DNA of 64,000 bases from Rhizobium glycinendophyticum (GTDB taxonomy: Bacteria > Pseudomonadota > Alphaproteobacteria > Rhizobiales > Rhizobiaceae): NCBI RefSeq assembly GCF_006443685.1, contig NZ_VFYP01000001.1, positions 1,426,001 to 1,490,000 of the forward strand. Reading direction: 5' to 3'. This document shows positions 36,828 to 44,925 of the stretch, in pieces. The notes under the pieces were generated by a model. That model ran no database searches and was not told the DNA's origin. It saw nothing but the letters and a program-made list of their open reading frames with translations. The translations under genes were made by a program, and so were the position numbers. Every line of letters begins with the position of its first letter. The stretch's first letter is position 1.

Positions 36828-37409
36828 TCAATCCACCATGTGCTTCGCACCGGCGCGGAAGTAGTCGTAGCCGGTATAAATTGTCAGGATCGCGGCGATC
36901 CACAGCAGGGTGATGCCCATCTCGGTTGTATAGGGCAGGACCTTGTCGCCGGCCGGGCCGGCCAGCAGGAAGGCGAGCGCAAACATCTGTGCCGTCGTTT
37001 TCCACTTGGCGATCCGCGTCACCGGCACGCTGACTTTCAGGGCCGCCAGATATTCGCGCAGACCGGAAACGAGAATTTCGCGGCAGAGGATGGTGATGGC
37101 CGCCCAGAGCGACCAGCCGGCGATGGTGCCGTCGGCCGCCATCAACAGCAGCACCGAGGCGATCAGCAGTTTGTCGGCGATCGGGTCGAGCATCTTGCCA
37201 ATATTCGATGTCTGGTTCCAGATGCGGGCCAGATAGCCGTCGAGATAGTCGGTGATCGAGGCGAGGATGAAGATCGCAAGTGCCGCCCAGCGGGCGAAGT
37301 CGGAGCTTTGCAGCTTCCCCTCGATGAAGAAGAATAGCACGATCAGCGGCACGGCCAGGATGCGGGCGTAAGTCAGGAGATTGGGTATGTTGTATGCGCG
37401 CGAAGCCAT
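36828..37409 (-). CDS. pgsA: CDP-diacylglycerol-glycerol-3-phosphate 3-phosphatidyltransferase
   Basis: PgsA makes phosphatidylglycerolphosphate, the committed step to phosphatidylglycerol and cardiolipin. The 193-residue membrane protein carries the CDP-alcohol phosphotransferase motif with Asp54, Asp57, Gly58, Ala61, Arg62, Gly71, Asp75 and Asp79 (DYLDGYLAR to MLDPIAD). The start at 37409 (MASRAYNIPNLLTYAR) matches the family. It lies between uvrC and moaD. Confidence 0.94.
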   Translation of the reverse strand: MASRAYNIPNLLTYARILAVPLIVLFFFIEGKLQSSDFARWAALAIFILASITDYLDGYLARIWNQTSNIGKMLDPIADKLLIASVLLLMAADGTIAGWSLWAAITILCREILVSGLREYLAALKVSVPVTRIAKWKTTAQMFALAFLLAGPAGDKVLPYTTEMGITLLWIAAILTIYTGYDYFRAGAKHMVD

Positions 37410-37527
37410 GATGCCCTGTCTTTGGATGGTATTGCGTCGACAGTTGAGGGCTTTCAACGAGAGCCGTCAACTCAAGATTTCTGAACGCCTTTTAACATGA
37501 AAGCGCCAGTGGGTACGTCGTTTCCGG

Positions 37528-39555
37528 TCAATCGCCGCCGCTTTCGTGAAAATGATTGTAGACCAGCCGCGCCACAGCCTCGGAAATGCCCTCGACCGCC
37601 ATCAGGTCGCTGACCGCTGCCCGTGAAACCGCTTTCGCCGTGCCGAAATGTTGCAGCAGCGCCCGCTTGCGGGTAGGGCCGATACCGCCGATCTCGTCCA
37701 GCGGGTTCTTGACCATTTCCTTCTTGCGCCGCGCCCGGTGCGAGCCGATGGCGAAGCGGTGTGCCTCGTCACGCATGCGCTGGATGAAATAGAGGACCGG
37801 ATCGCGCGGCGGCAGCGTGAAGTCCGGCTTGCCCTTCACGAAGAAGCGCTCGCGCCCCGCATCGCGGTCGACACCCTTGGCAACGCCGATGGCGATGACG
37901 CTCTCGGCAATATCGAGTTCGTCGAGGATTTTACGCACCGCCGTCATCTGCCCCTGGCCACCATCGATCAGGATCACGTCCGGCCAGGCGGGGAAGGGGG
38001 TGTCGGCGCTATCTTCGGGGGGAGTGCTCCGGTCCGGCTTGCCCTCTTCCTTAAGCAGCCGCGAGAAGCGCCGCGTCATCACCTCGCGCATCATGCCAAA
38101 GTCGTCGCCGGGCGTGATGTCGGTCGATTTGATGTTGAACTTGCGATACTGCCCCTTCACGAAGCCTTCCGGCCCCGCGACCACCATGCCGCCCACGGCA
38201 TTGGTGCCCATGATGTGCGAATTGTCGTAGATCTCGATGCGGCGCGGCACGTATGGCAGCTGGAAGGTCTCGGCGAGCCCCGCCAACAGCCGCGACTGGG
38301 AGGCGGTCTCGGCCAATTTTCGGCCATGCGCTTCCCGCGCATTGGCGGCCACATGGTCGACCAGATCCTTTTTCTCCCCGCGCTGCGGAACCGAGATCGC
38401 CACCTTGTGACCGGCCCGCTCAGCAAGCGCTGTGGCCAGCAGTTCCTGTTCCTCAATCGTCTCGGACAAAAGCACGAGGCGCGGGCAGGGACGATCATCA
38501 TAGAATTGCGCCAGGAAGGAATTGAGCACTTCGGCTCCGGTCAACTGTGGGTCGGCCTTGGGAAAATAGGCCTGGTTGCCCCAGTTCTGCCCGGCGCGGA
38601 AGAAGAAGACCTGGATGCAGGACAGCCCGCCCTCGTGATGGATGGCGAAGATGTCGGCCTCCTCGACGCCGGCCGGATTGATGCCTTGGTGGCTCTGCAC
38701 GTGGCTTAGGCCTGCAAGTCGATCACGGAACACGGCGGCGCGCTCGAAATCCAGATCTTCGGCCGCTTCGTTCATCGCCCGCGCAATTGATTCCTTGACG
38801 TTCTGGCTGCGCCCGGAGAGGAAGTCCTTGGCCTGACGGACGAGCTCACCATAGCCCTCATCGCTGATCTCGTGCGTGCAGGGGCCGGAACAGCGCTTGA
38901 TTTGATAGAGCAGGCAGGGGCGCGTCCGGCTCTCGAAGACGCTGTCGGTGCAGGTACGCAACAGGAAGGCACGCTGCAGCGAGTTGATCGTGCGGCCCAC
39001 CGCGCTCGCCGAGGCGAAAGGGCCGAAATAGTCGCCCTTTCTGGCGCGGGCCCCGCGATGTTTGTAGAGCGCAGGCGCCCGGCTGTCGCCGGTGATCAGG
39101 ATATAGGGAAAGCTCTTGTCGTCGCGCAGCAAGACGTTGAAGCGCGGCCGCAGGCGTTTGATCAGATTGGCTTCGAGCAGCAGCGCCTCGACCTCGGTGC
39201 GGGTCGTGACGAATTCCATATGCACGGTCTCGCGCACCATGCGGGTCAAGCGGTTTGAATGCAGACGGCCTTGCGCGTAATTGCTGACACGCTTCTTCAG
39301 ACTGCGCGCCTTGCCGACATACATGACGTCGCCGTCCTTGTTGAGCATGCGGTAGACGCCGGGCGAATTGGGCAGACGCTTGACGAATTCGCCGATCAGG
39401 TCGGCGCCGGTCAGGCCCGTCTCGTCCAGGCCGTCGACATGCCAGTCGATTTCGATCCCGGCGCGCGCAGGTTCCGCCTCGACGACGATGCCTTCATCGT
39501 CGTCTTCCGTTCCATCATAGAGAACGCCGCCATCGGGCAGCTTTCCTCCACTCAT
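37528..39555 (-). CDS. uvrC: Excinuclease ABC subunit C
   Basis: UvrC makes the two incisions of nucleotide-excision repair. The 675-residue protein has a GIY-YIG endonuclease domain (SPGVYRM to VMYVGKA, about 64-82), a UVR domain for UvrB contact, the RNase H-like second nuclease domain ([20 protein letters not shown]) and a C-terminal helix-hairpin-helix pair ([16 protein letters not shown]). An acidic N-terminal extension of about 55 residues precedes the GIY-YIG domain. The start overlaps the upstream SDR gene by 4 bp. Confidence 0.97.
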   Translation of the reverse strand: MSGGKLPDGGVLYDGTEDDDEGIVVEAEPARAGIEIDWHVDGLDETGLTGADLIGEFVKRLPNSPGVYRMLNKDGDVMYVGKARSLKKRVSNYAQGRLHSNRLTRMVRETVHMEFVTTRTEVEALLLEANLIKRLRPRFNVLLRDDKSFPYILITGDSRAPALYKHRGARARKGDYFGPFASASAVGRTINSLQRAFLLRTCTDSVFESRTRPCLLYQIKRCSGPCTHEISDEGYGELVRQAKDFLSGRSQNVKESIARAMNEAAEDLDFERAAVFRDRLAGLSHVQSHQGINPAGVEEADIFAIHHEGGLSCIQVFFFRAGQNWGNQAYFPKADPQLTGAEVLNSFLAQFYDDRPCPRLVLLSETIEEQELLATALAERAGHKVAISVPQRGEKKDLVDHVAANAREAHGRKLAETASQSRLLAGLAETFQLPYVPRRIEIYDNSHIMGTNAVGGMVVAGPEGFVKGQYRKFNIKSTDITPGDDFGMMREVMTRRFSRLLKEEGKPDRSTPPEDSADTPFPAWPDVILIDGGQGQMTAVRKILDELDIAESVIAIGVAKGVDRDAGRERFFVKGKPDFTLPPRDPVLYFIQRMRDEAHRFAIGSHRARRKKEMVKNPLDEIGGIGPTRKRALLQHFGTAKAVSRAAVSDLMAVEGISEAVARLVYNHFHESGGD

Positions 39556-40310
39556 TCATTGATCTCCGTGCCGTGCCAAATCAGATGTTGGCCCCCATCC
39601 AGGGCGATCATTTGGCCGGTGATGGACGGCGTGTCAAAAAGAAACCGGATGGTGCGGCCGAATTCGGTGAGGGAAGGGCCGCGCTTCAGCGGCAGGCTGT
39701 CGACCTGTGCCTGGAAATCCTCCGGCCGTTGCCGTTCCGAAATCAGTGTCGGCCCAGGGCCAATGGCGTTGACGCGGACCCGCGGGGCATAGGCCTGTGC
39801 CATGGTCTGCGTCGCGGTCCAAAGTGTCGCCTTGGACAGCGTGTAGGAAAAAAAGGTCGGCTTGAGTGCCAGCACGCGCTGGTCGATGATGTTGACGATC
39901 AGGCCTGACCGATTCTCGGGGAGGGCCTGGACCAGTGCCGCACTCAAAATGGCTGGTGCCCGCACGTGGAGGTCAAAGTGCCGGCTGAATGTCTCCGCCT
40001 TAAAGTCGAGAGCCGTGTCATCCTCGAAGATCGATGCATTGTTGACCAGCACGCCGATGGGCCCCAGCTTCGCTTCGGCGCGCTCCATCAGCGTGCTGCT
40101 CTCGGAAATGTTACCCAGATCCGCTTTCAGGGCGATCGCCTGTTTTCCCCCGGCGCGCAACGCGCTTGCAACTGCTTCCGCTTCGGCGAGTGACCCATTC
40201 GCATGCAACGCGACGGCAAAGCCTTGGGCCGCCAAGTCTTCCGCGATTGCCCTGCCAAGTCGTTTGGCCGATCCGGTGACGAGAGCGGTCCTGGGTATGC
40301 CGGTTTGCAT
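39552..40310 (-). CDS. FolM/pteridine-reductase-like short-chain dehydrogenase
   Basis: A 252-residue short-chain dehydrogenase with the TGSAKRLGR cofactor motif (residues 12-20) and NNAS. The usual catalytic Ser is replaced by Asp143 (IIDQ), with Tyr156 and Lys160 (YTLSK). An Asp at this place plus the TGxxxRxG loop are hallmarks of pteridine reductases such as PTR1 and FolM, so dihydromonapterin or dihydrofolate reduction is the best guess. It overlaps uvrC by 4 bp and heads the operon running to moaE. Confidence 0.8.
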   Translation of the reverse strand: MQTGIPRTALVTGSAKRLGRAIAEDLAAQGFAVALHANGSLAEAEAVASALRAGGKQAIALKADLGNISESSTLMERAEAKLGPIGVLVNNASIFEDDTALDFKAETFSRHFDLHVRAPAILSAALVQALPENRSGLIVNIIDQRVLALKPTFFSYTLSKATLWTATQTMAQAYAPRVRVNAIGPGPTLISERQRPEDFQAQVDSLPLKRGPSLTEFGRTIRFLFDTPSITGQMIALDGGQHLIWHGTEINE

Positions 40311-40677
40311 GCGTTCTAACCTTGTTCAGCAGCGGTGACGCGCTGCATATATGGCGCCATCGTGATATTTAAACCGCCTCTTCTTGATTCAATGTCCTGC
40401 ATCATTTTTGAATCGGCGAAGTAAAATCCGAGCGCAGACTCCATTATACTTATGCCTTTCGCGTAAACTATTTGTTATGGTTAACGAATCGTTTGTGTCA
40501 TTCAAGCAACATCCCAATTATGCCGCCCAAGTGCCACAATAAATTCACATTTCGGCTCTTTCTATTCCTCAATTGATCGCCATTTGTACATTCGGAACGG
40601 GCAGGGAATACCCAATAACGTTCAGGCCGCCGTTGGTTCTGAGTGAAGCGCGGCCCGGAACTGTAAAGGAGACTAGT
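40311..40677. other. AT-rich upstream region of the porin gene
   Basis: This 367-bp stretch between the divergent SDR and porin genes holds no convincing gene. It is clearly AT-richer than its surroundings. It contains an inverted repeat, GATTCAA (40386-40392) with TTGAATC (40408-40414). A long regulated leader or a site for an AT-preferring silencer (such as a MucR/Ros-type protein) is possible. Confidence 0.45.
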
Positions 40678-41340
40678 ATGCGTAACCTCAAGATCATCCT
40701 TCTGGCATCTGCCACCACTTTCGCCGCTTTCCAGGCCGCCCAGGCTGCGGATGCGATCTACCAGGCTCCGGAAGCTCCGCCGATGGCAAACGACGTTGCT
40801 GCTCCCGGCGGCAACTGGGCTGGTGCCTATCTCGGTGGCGCAGCCACCTACGAATTCGGCAAGTTCACCGGCTCTAACGACGGCCGCGATGCAAACGGCC
40901 TCGGCGGTACGGTCTATGGCGGCTACAACATGCAGAGCGGCTCGATCGTGTACGGCGCTGAAGCCGACCTCAGCTACGCTGGTGAAGACGGCTCTGCTGG
41001 CTCGACCGGTGGCGGCGCCTCGCTCAAGGGCACCCAGGGCGTCAACGGCTCGGTTCGCGGCCGCGTCGGCTACGACCTGAACCCCTTCATGGTCTACGGC
41101 ACCGCCGGTGTGGCTGTTGCCAATCATGAACTGAAGGGCGCAGGCGACAGCGATGAGCGTCTGGCTGCCGGTTACACGGTTGGCGCCGGTGTCGAAACCT
41201 TCGTCACCGACAACATCACCGCCCGCGTCGAATACCGCTACAGCGACTACCAGAAGCGTGACTTCGACATTGGTGGTACGACCGTCTCGCGCGGCTTCGA
41301 CGACCATTCGGTTAAAGTCGGTATGGGCGTGAAGTTCTGA
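40678..41340 (+). CDS. RopB/Omp25-family outer-membrane protein
   Basis: A 220-residue outer-membrane beta-barrel. The ATG at 40678 follows AAAGGAG, and a signal peptide ends at AAQA-ADA. The body alternates hydrophobic and polar residues (GNWAGAYLGG, YGGYNMQSGS, RVEYRYSDYQ) and ends in GMGVKF with the terminal Phe typical of barrels recognised by BAM. It resembles Brucella Omp25 and Rhizobium RopB. Codon choice is strongly biased, fitting high expression, and a strong terminator follows. Confidence 0.92.
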   Translation: MRNLKIILLASATTFAAFQAAQAADAIYQAPEAPPMANDVAAPGGNWAGAYLGGAATYEFGKFTGSNDGRDANGLGGTVYGGYNMQSGSIVYGAEADLSYAGEDGSAGSTGGGASLKGTQGVNGSVRGRVGYDLNPFMVYGTAGVAVANHELKGAGDSDERLAAGYTVGAGVETFVTDNITARVEYRYSDYQKRDFDIGGTTVSRGFDDHSVKVGMGVKF

Positions 41341-41365
41341 TCCACCGATCAGTTGAAACAAGAAG

Positions 41366-41390
41366 AAGCCGGGTTCGCCCGGCTTTTTTT
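41366..41390 (+). terminator. Terminator after the porin gene
   Basis: AAGCCGGG (41366-41373) and CCCGGCTT (41378-41385) form an 8-bp stem with a TTCG tetraloop, followed by a run of T residues to 41390. It is a textbook factor-independent terminator. Confidence 0.9.
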
Positions 41391-41414
41391 ATTGTGCCAG
41401 TATGAAGCGGCCGA

Positions 41415-42011
41415 TCACGCTTTCGGGCGCAGCGCCGGGTAAGGCTCGAACCGCTTGGCGAAAATGGCCGGCCATTCGGCCAGCGCCGCTCGACCATTTT
41501 CCCATTCGCCAGGAAAGCGCAGCATGAGATAGCCGAGTGTGGCGGCGAGGGCAAAATGGCCGCCATGCAGCTTCTTGCCGGTCTTCGGAAGGGTCTTGTC
41601 CAGATAATCGAGGCTGCGATTGATCTTCGCCCATTGTCGGTCGATGACATCCTGGCTCACCAGCTCCGGCGGCCGGTAGCGACGCTCGTAGACGATTGCC
41701 AGCAGGCAATCGCTGATCCCGTCGCAGAGCGCCTCCAGCACTTCCGCGTCAGTCCGCTTCGCCTTGTCTTTGGGATAGAGCCGCTTTTCGGCGGTCCGAT
41801 GCAGAAAATGCATGATGGCGCGGCTGTCGAAGATCGCTTCGCCCCTGTCGGTAATCAGTGTCGGGATCTTGCCGAGCGGGTTTTTCTCGACAAGTTCCGG
41901 TGGGTTGTCGGCCGTATTCACCCTGACATCCTCAAGCGCGATACCCAGGTAGCGGGCTGCCATACGGACTTTCGAGGAATAGGGCGAGGCGGGCGCGAAG
42001 AGCAGCTTCAT
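41415..42011 (-). CDS. Glutathione S-transferase family protein
   Basis: A 198-residue GST with the N-terminal thioredoxin fold (KLLFAPASPYSSKVRMAARYLG). It has the conserved NPLGKIPTLITDRGEAIFDSRAIMHFL, which gives the cis-Pro and the glutathione-binding DSR turn, and a helical C-terminal domain. The start at 42011 has AGGAAA upstream. The substrate cannot be predicted. It is convergent with the porin gene and lies 28 bp downstream of RNase T2 on the same strand. Confidence 0.85.
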   Translation of the reverse strand: MKLLFAPASPYSSKVRMAARYLGIALEDVRVNTADNPPELVEKNPLGKIPTLITDRGEAIFDSRAIMHFLHRTAEKRLYPKDKAKRTDAEVLEALCDGISDCLLAIVYERRYRPPELVSQDVIDRQWAKINRSLDYLDKTLPKTGKKLHGGHFALAATLGYLMLRFPGEWENGRAALAEWPAIFAKRFEPYPALRPKA

Positions 42012-42039
42012 GATGGTTTCCTGTGGCTCTTGTTGCGAG

Positions 42040-42783
42040 TTAGGGCTGAGGCGGGATGATAAGGTCCGACCGCTCGCACGAGCGTTGGTCCACCTCCCGG
42101 CAGGTGCGGAAATTGAGCGACGTATCGAGGCAGATCCGCACTTCATCGACTCCCTGACTATCACAGGTGATTGCAACTGCCGAGGCGGTCAGTCCCCGAT
42201 TGCTGCGGATAAATGCCTGTTCGAGGGCGGTCGGTGATGTCTGTAGCGGTTGGCGCACGGATGAGAACTGCGGCGGCACCAGAATTTTGTCATGTGCTTT
42301 TCTGACGAGGGCGAAGTAATCTTCCATCGAAAGCCCCGAGCAACTGCCATGCTTGCGCCATTGATGGCCGATCAGGCCTAGGCCGGGCATGATGTCCATG
42401 ATCCCGCGCGCGATGCTGTCCGGCACCCGACTGCCTTGTGTGCTGTCGCAGTCCTGCGGATAGCCATGTTCGTTCTGCGGCCATAGCCCATGCACCACCC
42501 AGCCGAAGCGCTTTCCGGTGCCGCACTGCACACGGTTGTCCCGGCCCGCCTCGCTGTCGCAGTAGGTCGGCGACCATGAGAGTGAGAGGACATAGAAGTC
42601 GAAACCGCCGCGATTTGCGTTCCGGCTTGTCGTGCTGGTCTGCTTTGCAGCCGGAGTCGATGGCCTGTCGCTTGTGACAGGACGCGAGTCTTCCACGACC
42701 GGAGCATTGCCGTCCATCACCCAGGAGGCAGCAGCGACAGCAAGCGTGACGAGAGCTGCGGCAATGGGGGCAAACCTGCGCAT
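42040..42783 (-). CDS. Ribonuclease T2 family protein
   Basis: A 247-residue secreted RNase T2. The N-terminal segment (MRRFAPIAAALVTLAVAAAS) is a signal or anchor, followed by a Ser/Thr-rich linker to residue 60. The catalytic motifs are CAS1 VVHGLWPQN (His98) and CAS2 HQWRKHGSC (His140, Lys144, His145). The CAS2 Glu usual in characterised enzymes is Gln141 here, though both catalytic histidines are present. Cysteines around both motifs fit disulfides. It likely degrades RNA in the periplasm. Confidence 0.88.
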   Translation of the reverse strand: MRRFAPIAAALVTLAVAAASWVMDGNAPVVEDSRPVTSDRPSTPAAKQTSTTSRNANRGGFDFYVLSLSWSPTYCDSEAGRDNRVQCGTGKRFGWVVHGLWPQNEHGYPQDCDSTQGSRVPDSIARGIMDIMPGLGLIGHQWRKHGSCSGLSMEDYFALVRKAHDKILVPPQFSSVRQPLQTSPTALEQAFIRSNRGLTASAVAITCDSQGVDEVRICLDTSLNFRTCREVDQRSCERSDLIIPPQP

Positions 42784-43017
42784 CTCAAGCCTGTTGCGGG
42801 ATTTGCCGGACAAGGAGCCGCCGAGCGGGCGAGACGGAACCGGATGCCCCTGACGAGATTTTGATCTTCACAGTGCCCTCCCGTGTCGCATATCGCTCAC
42901 AGTGGCGATAAGAGTGCCGAACGGTCAAGCCGTTAACGGCTGTGTGGCAATCTTGTTCGGGGGATGAGATGGGACGCGGGTGCGTCGGAAGAGGGGGGAC
43001 GACCGGGACATGGGAAT

Positions 43018-43956
43018 ATGAAACTGAAGAGACTGTTCTGGCCGCTTGTCGGCTTTGTCACGATCGCATTTTCCGTCTGGTTGCTGCAAGGCGAGGTGCG
43101 TGGGTTGTCTCTCGACGAGATCGGCGACAGTCTCTCGCGCATTGGCTCGACGAACTGGCTGCTGGCAGTGCTGTCGACCCTGCTCGCTTATGCCGCCCTT
43201 GCCGGCTACGATCGCATTGCGCTGCAAAACATTGGCCGCTCCGTCGGCGGGCTGTTCATCACCATGACGTCCTTCACCGCATATGCGCTTTCGCACAATG
43301 TCGGCGCCTCTGTCCTTTCCGGTGCTGTCGTGCGCTACCGCGCCTATTCCTCGCAAGCGCTGAGCGGCGCCGAGGTCGGCAGCCTCGTAGCCATCTGTTC
43401 GTTCACCTTTGCGCTCGGAACTGTGCTTCTCATGGGCTTGGTTCTCGTTTTCCAGCCCGACATTACCGAACGCTTTGTTGATGTTCTGCCGGTGGGCGCG
43501 TCGAAGACGACAGGCTTCGTGCTCCTCGGCTTGGTAGGCCTCTATGTGCTCGGCAGCATGCTCCGCCTTCGGCCCCTCAAGATCCGGTCTTTTTCGCTGG
43601 CCTATCCACGTCCGAACCTGGTGACCCAGCAATTGATCATTGGACCACTGGAATTGCTCGGTGCAGCCGGCATTATCTATTTCGCGCTGCCGCAGTTGGG
43701 AAATCCCGGTTTCGTTGTGGTGCTCGGGATATTTCTGGTGTCGTTCTCGGCGGCGCTGATCTCCCACGCGCCGGGTGGCCTTGGCGTGCTGGAGCTGCTC
43801 TTCGTGACCGGAATGCCGGACATGGACCCCGCCGACGTGCTTGCGGCCCTATTGGTCTTTCGGCTGTTTTACCTGATCGTGCCCTTCGCTCTGGCCCTGC
43901 TTGTGATCCTGCTGTTCGAGCGATCTCAACTGTCCCGCGCCGGTCCTGAGGCCTGA
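43018..43956 (+). CDS. YbhN/UPF0104 (LPG-synthase-type) membrane protein
   Basis: A 312-residue polytopic membrane protein related to the flippase-like N-terminal half of lysylphosphatidylglycerol synthases. The family motifs are YALSHNVGASVLSGAVVRYRAY and SHAPGGLGVLELLF. It has no aminoacyltransferase domain, so it cannot make lysyl-PG itself. The start at 43018 is assigned by the onset of the first helix (MKLKRLFWPLVGFV). Its role, perhaps lipid translocation, is unproven. Confidence 0.8.
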   Translation: MKLKRLFWPLVGFVTIAFSVWLLQGEVRGLSLDEIGDSLSRIGSTNWLLAVLSTLLAYAALAGYDRIALQNIGRSVGGLFITMTSFTAYALSHNVGASVLSGAVVRYRAYSSQALSGAEVGSLVAICSFTFALGTVLLMGLVLVFQPDITERFVDVLPVGASKTTGFVLLGLVGLYVLGSMLRLRPLKIRSFSLAYPRPNLVTQQLIIGPLELLGAAGIIYFALPQLGNPGFVVVLGIFLVSFSAALISHAPGGLGVLELLFVTGMPDMDPADVLAALLVFRLFYLIVPFALALLVILLFERSQLSRAGPEA

Positions 43957-43986
43957 CCGCAGTCCCGTCACGTTGCAGAAAGGGCC

Positions 43987-44850
43987 TCAGTCCTCGCCGC
44001 GCAGCCAGAAGCAACGATGCGAGGCATAACGATCCTGCGCCATCAACCGCTTCAGTTCCGGCAGCACCAGATGCATCTCGTCCTTCAGCGTGAAAGGCGG
44101 GTTGACGATCACGAGCCCGGTGCCGGAAAGGCCAGTCTGGTCGCGATCGCTTTTCACATGCAATTCCGCACAGAGCATCTTGGGGATCTCGAGCGCCTGC
44201 AGCGCCTCGTGAAACTCCTTGATCGGCGCGCCCTTCTTGATGGGGTACCATAGGCAATAGACCCCATTCGCAAAGCGACGATGCGCCTTGGCAAGACCAT
44301 CCACCAGCCGCTCGTATTCGCCCTCCTTTTCGAAGGGCGGATCGACCAACACGATACCGCGCTTCTCCTTCGGCGGCAGATGCGCATTCAGCGTCAGCCA
44401 GCCGTCGAGTTCGGTGACCCGCACCTGAAAATCGCCCTCGAACAGGCGAGCGAGCACACGCGAATCCTCGGGGTGTAGCTCCATCGCCGACAGCCGGTCC
44501 TGCGGGCGAAAGAGATCGCGGGCGAGTTTCGGCGAACCCGGATACCTCTGCAACGGACCGCCTGCGTCTCGACCCGGATTGAGTGCCTTCACCGCATCGA
44601 GATAGGGCGCCATGATCTCAGCCACCTTCGCCGGCATCTCGGCATCGATCACCTTGCCGATGCCTTCGAGCCATTCGCCGGTCTTCTGCGCCTCTTCGCA
44701 GGAGAGATCGTAGAGCCCGATCCCGGCATGGGTGTCGAGCACGCGAAACGCCTTGTCCTTCTGCTGCAGATAGACGATCAGTCGCGACAGAACGAGATGC
44801 TTCAAGACATCGGCAAAATTGCCCGCGTGATAGATGTGGCGATAATTCAT
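43987..44850 (-). CDS. rlmJ: 23S rRNA (adenine-2030-N6)-methyltransferase RlmJ
   Basis: RlmJ methylates A2030 of 23S rRNA. The 287-residue protein starts MNYRHIYHAGNFADVLKH, the family hallmark. It has a SAM-binding site around DTHAGIGLYDL and the N6-adenine methyltransferase motif DPPF (170-173). The frame stays open far upstream, but this start is clear from family similarity. It is divergent from the molybdopterin oxidoreductase gene, 75 bp away. Confidence 0.94.
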   Translation of the reverse strand: MNYRHIYHAGNFADVLKHLVLSRLIVYLQQKDKAFRVLDTHAGIGLYDLSCEEAQKTGEWLEGIGKVIDAEMPAKVAEIMAPYLDAVKALNPGRDAGGPLQRYPGSPKLARDLFRPQDRLSAMELHPEDSRVLARLFEGDFQVRVTELDGWLTLNAHLPPKEKRGIVLVDPPFEKEGEYERLVDGLAKAHRRFANGVYCLWYPIKKGAPIKEFHEALQALEIPKMLCAELHVKSDRDQTGLSGTGLVIVNPPFTLKDEMHLVLPELKRLMAQDRYASHRCFWLRGED

Positions 44851-44925
44851 TGATCGTTCCGATGGCACTGATGATTTGTTCGAAGGGGGCTTTTGAGCGT
44901 TCGGGCCTTGGCCTATAACCGGCCC

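Noticed and set aside
42891-42910. Inverted repeat TATCGC/GCGATA between RNase T2 and the YbhN-like gene
   Set aside because: The 6-bp arms are short enough to occur by chance; I found no further support for an operator.
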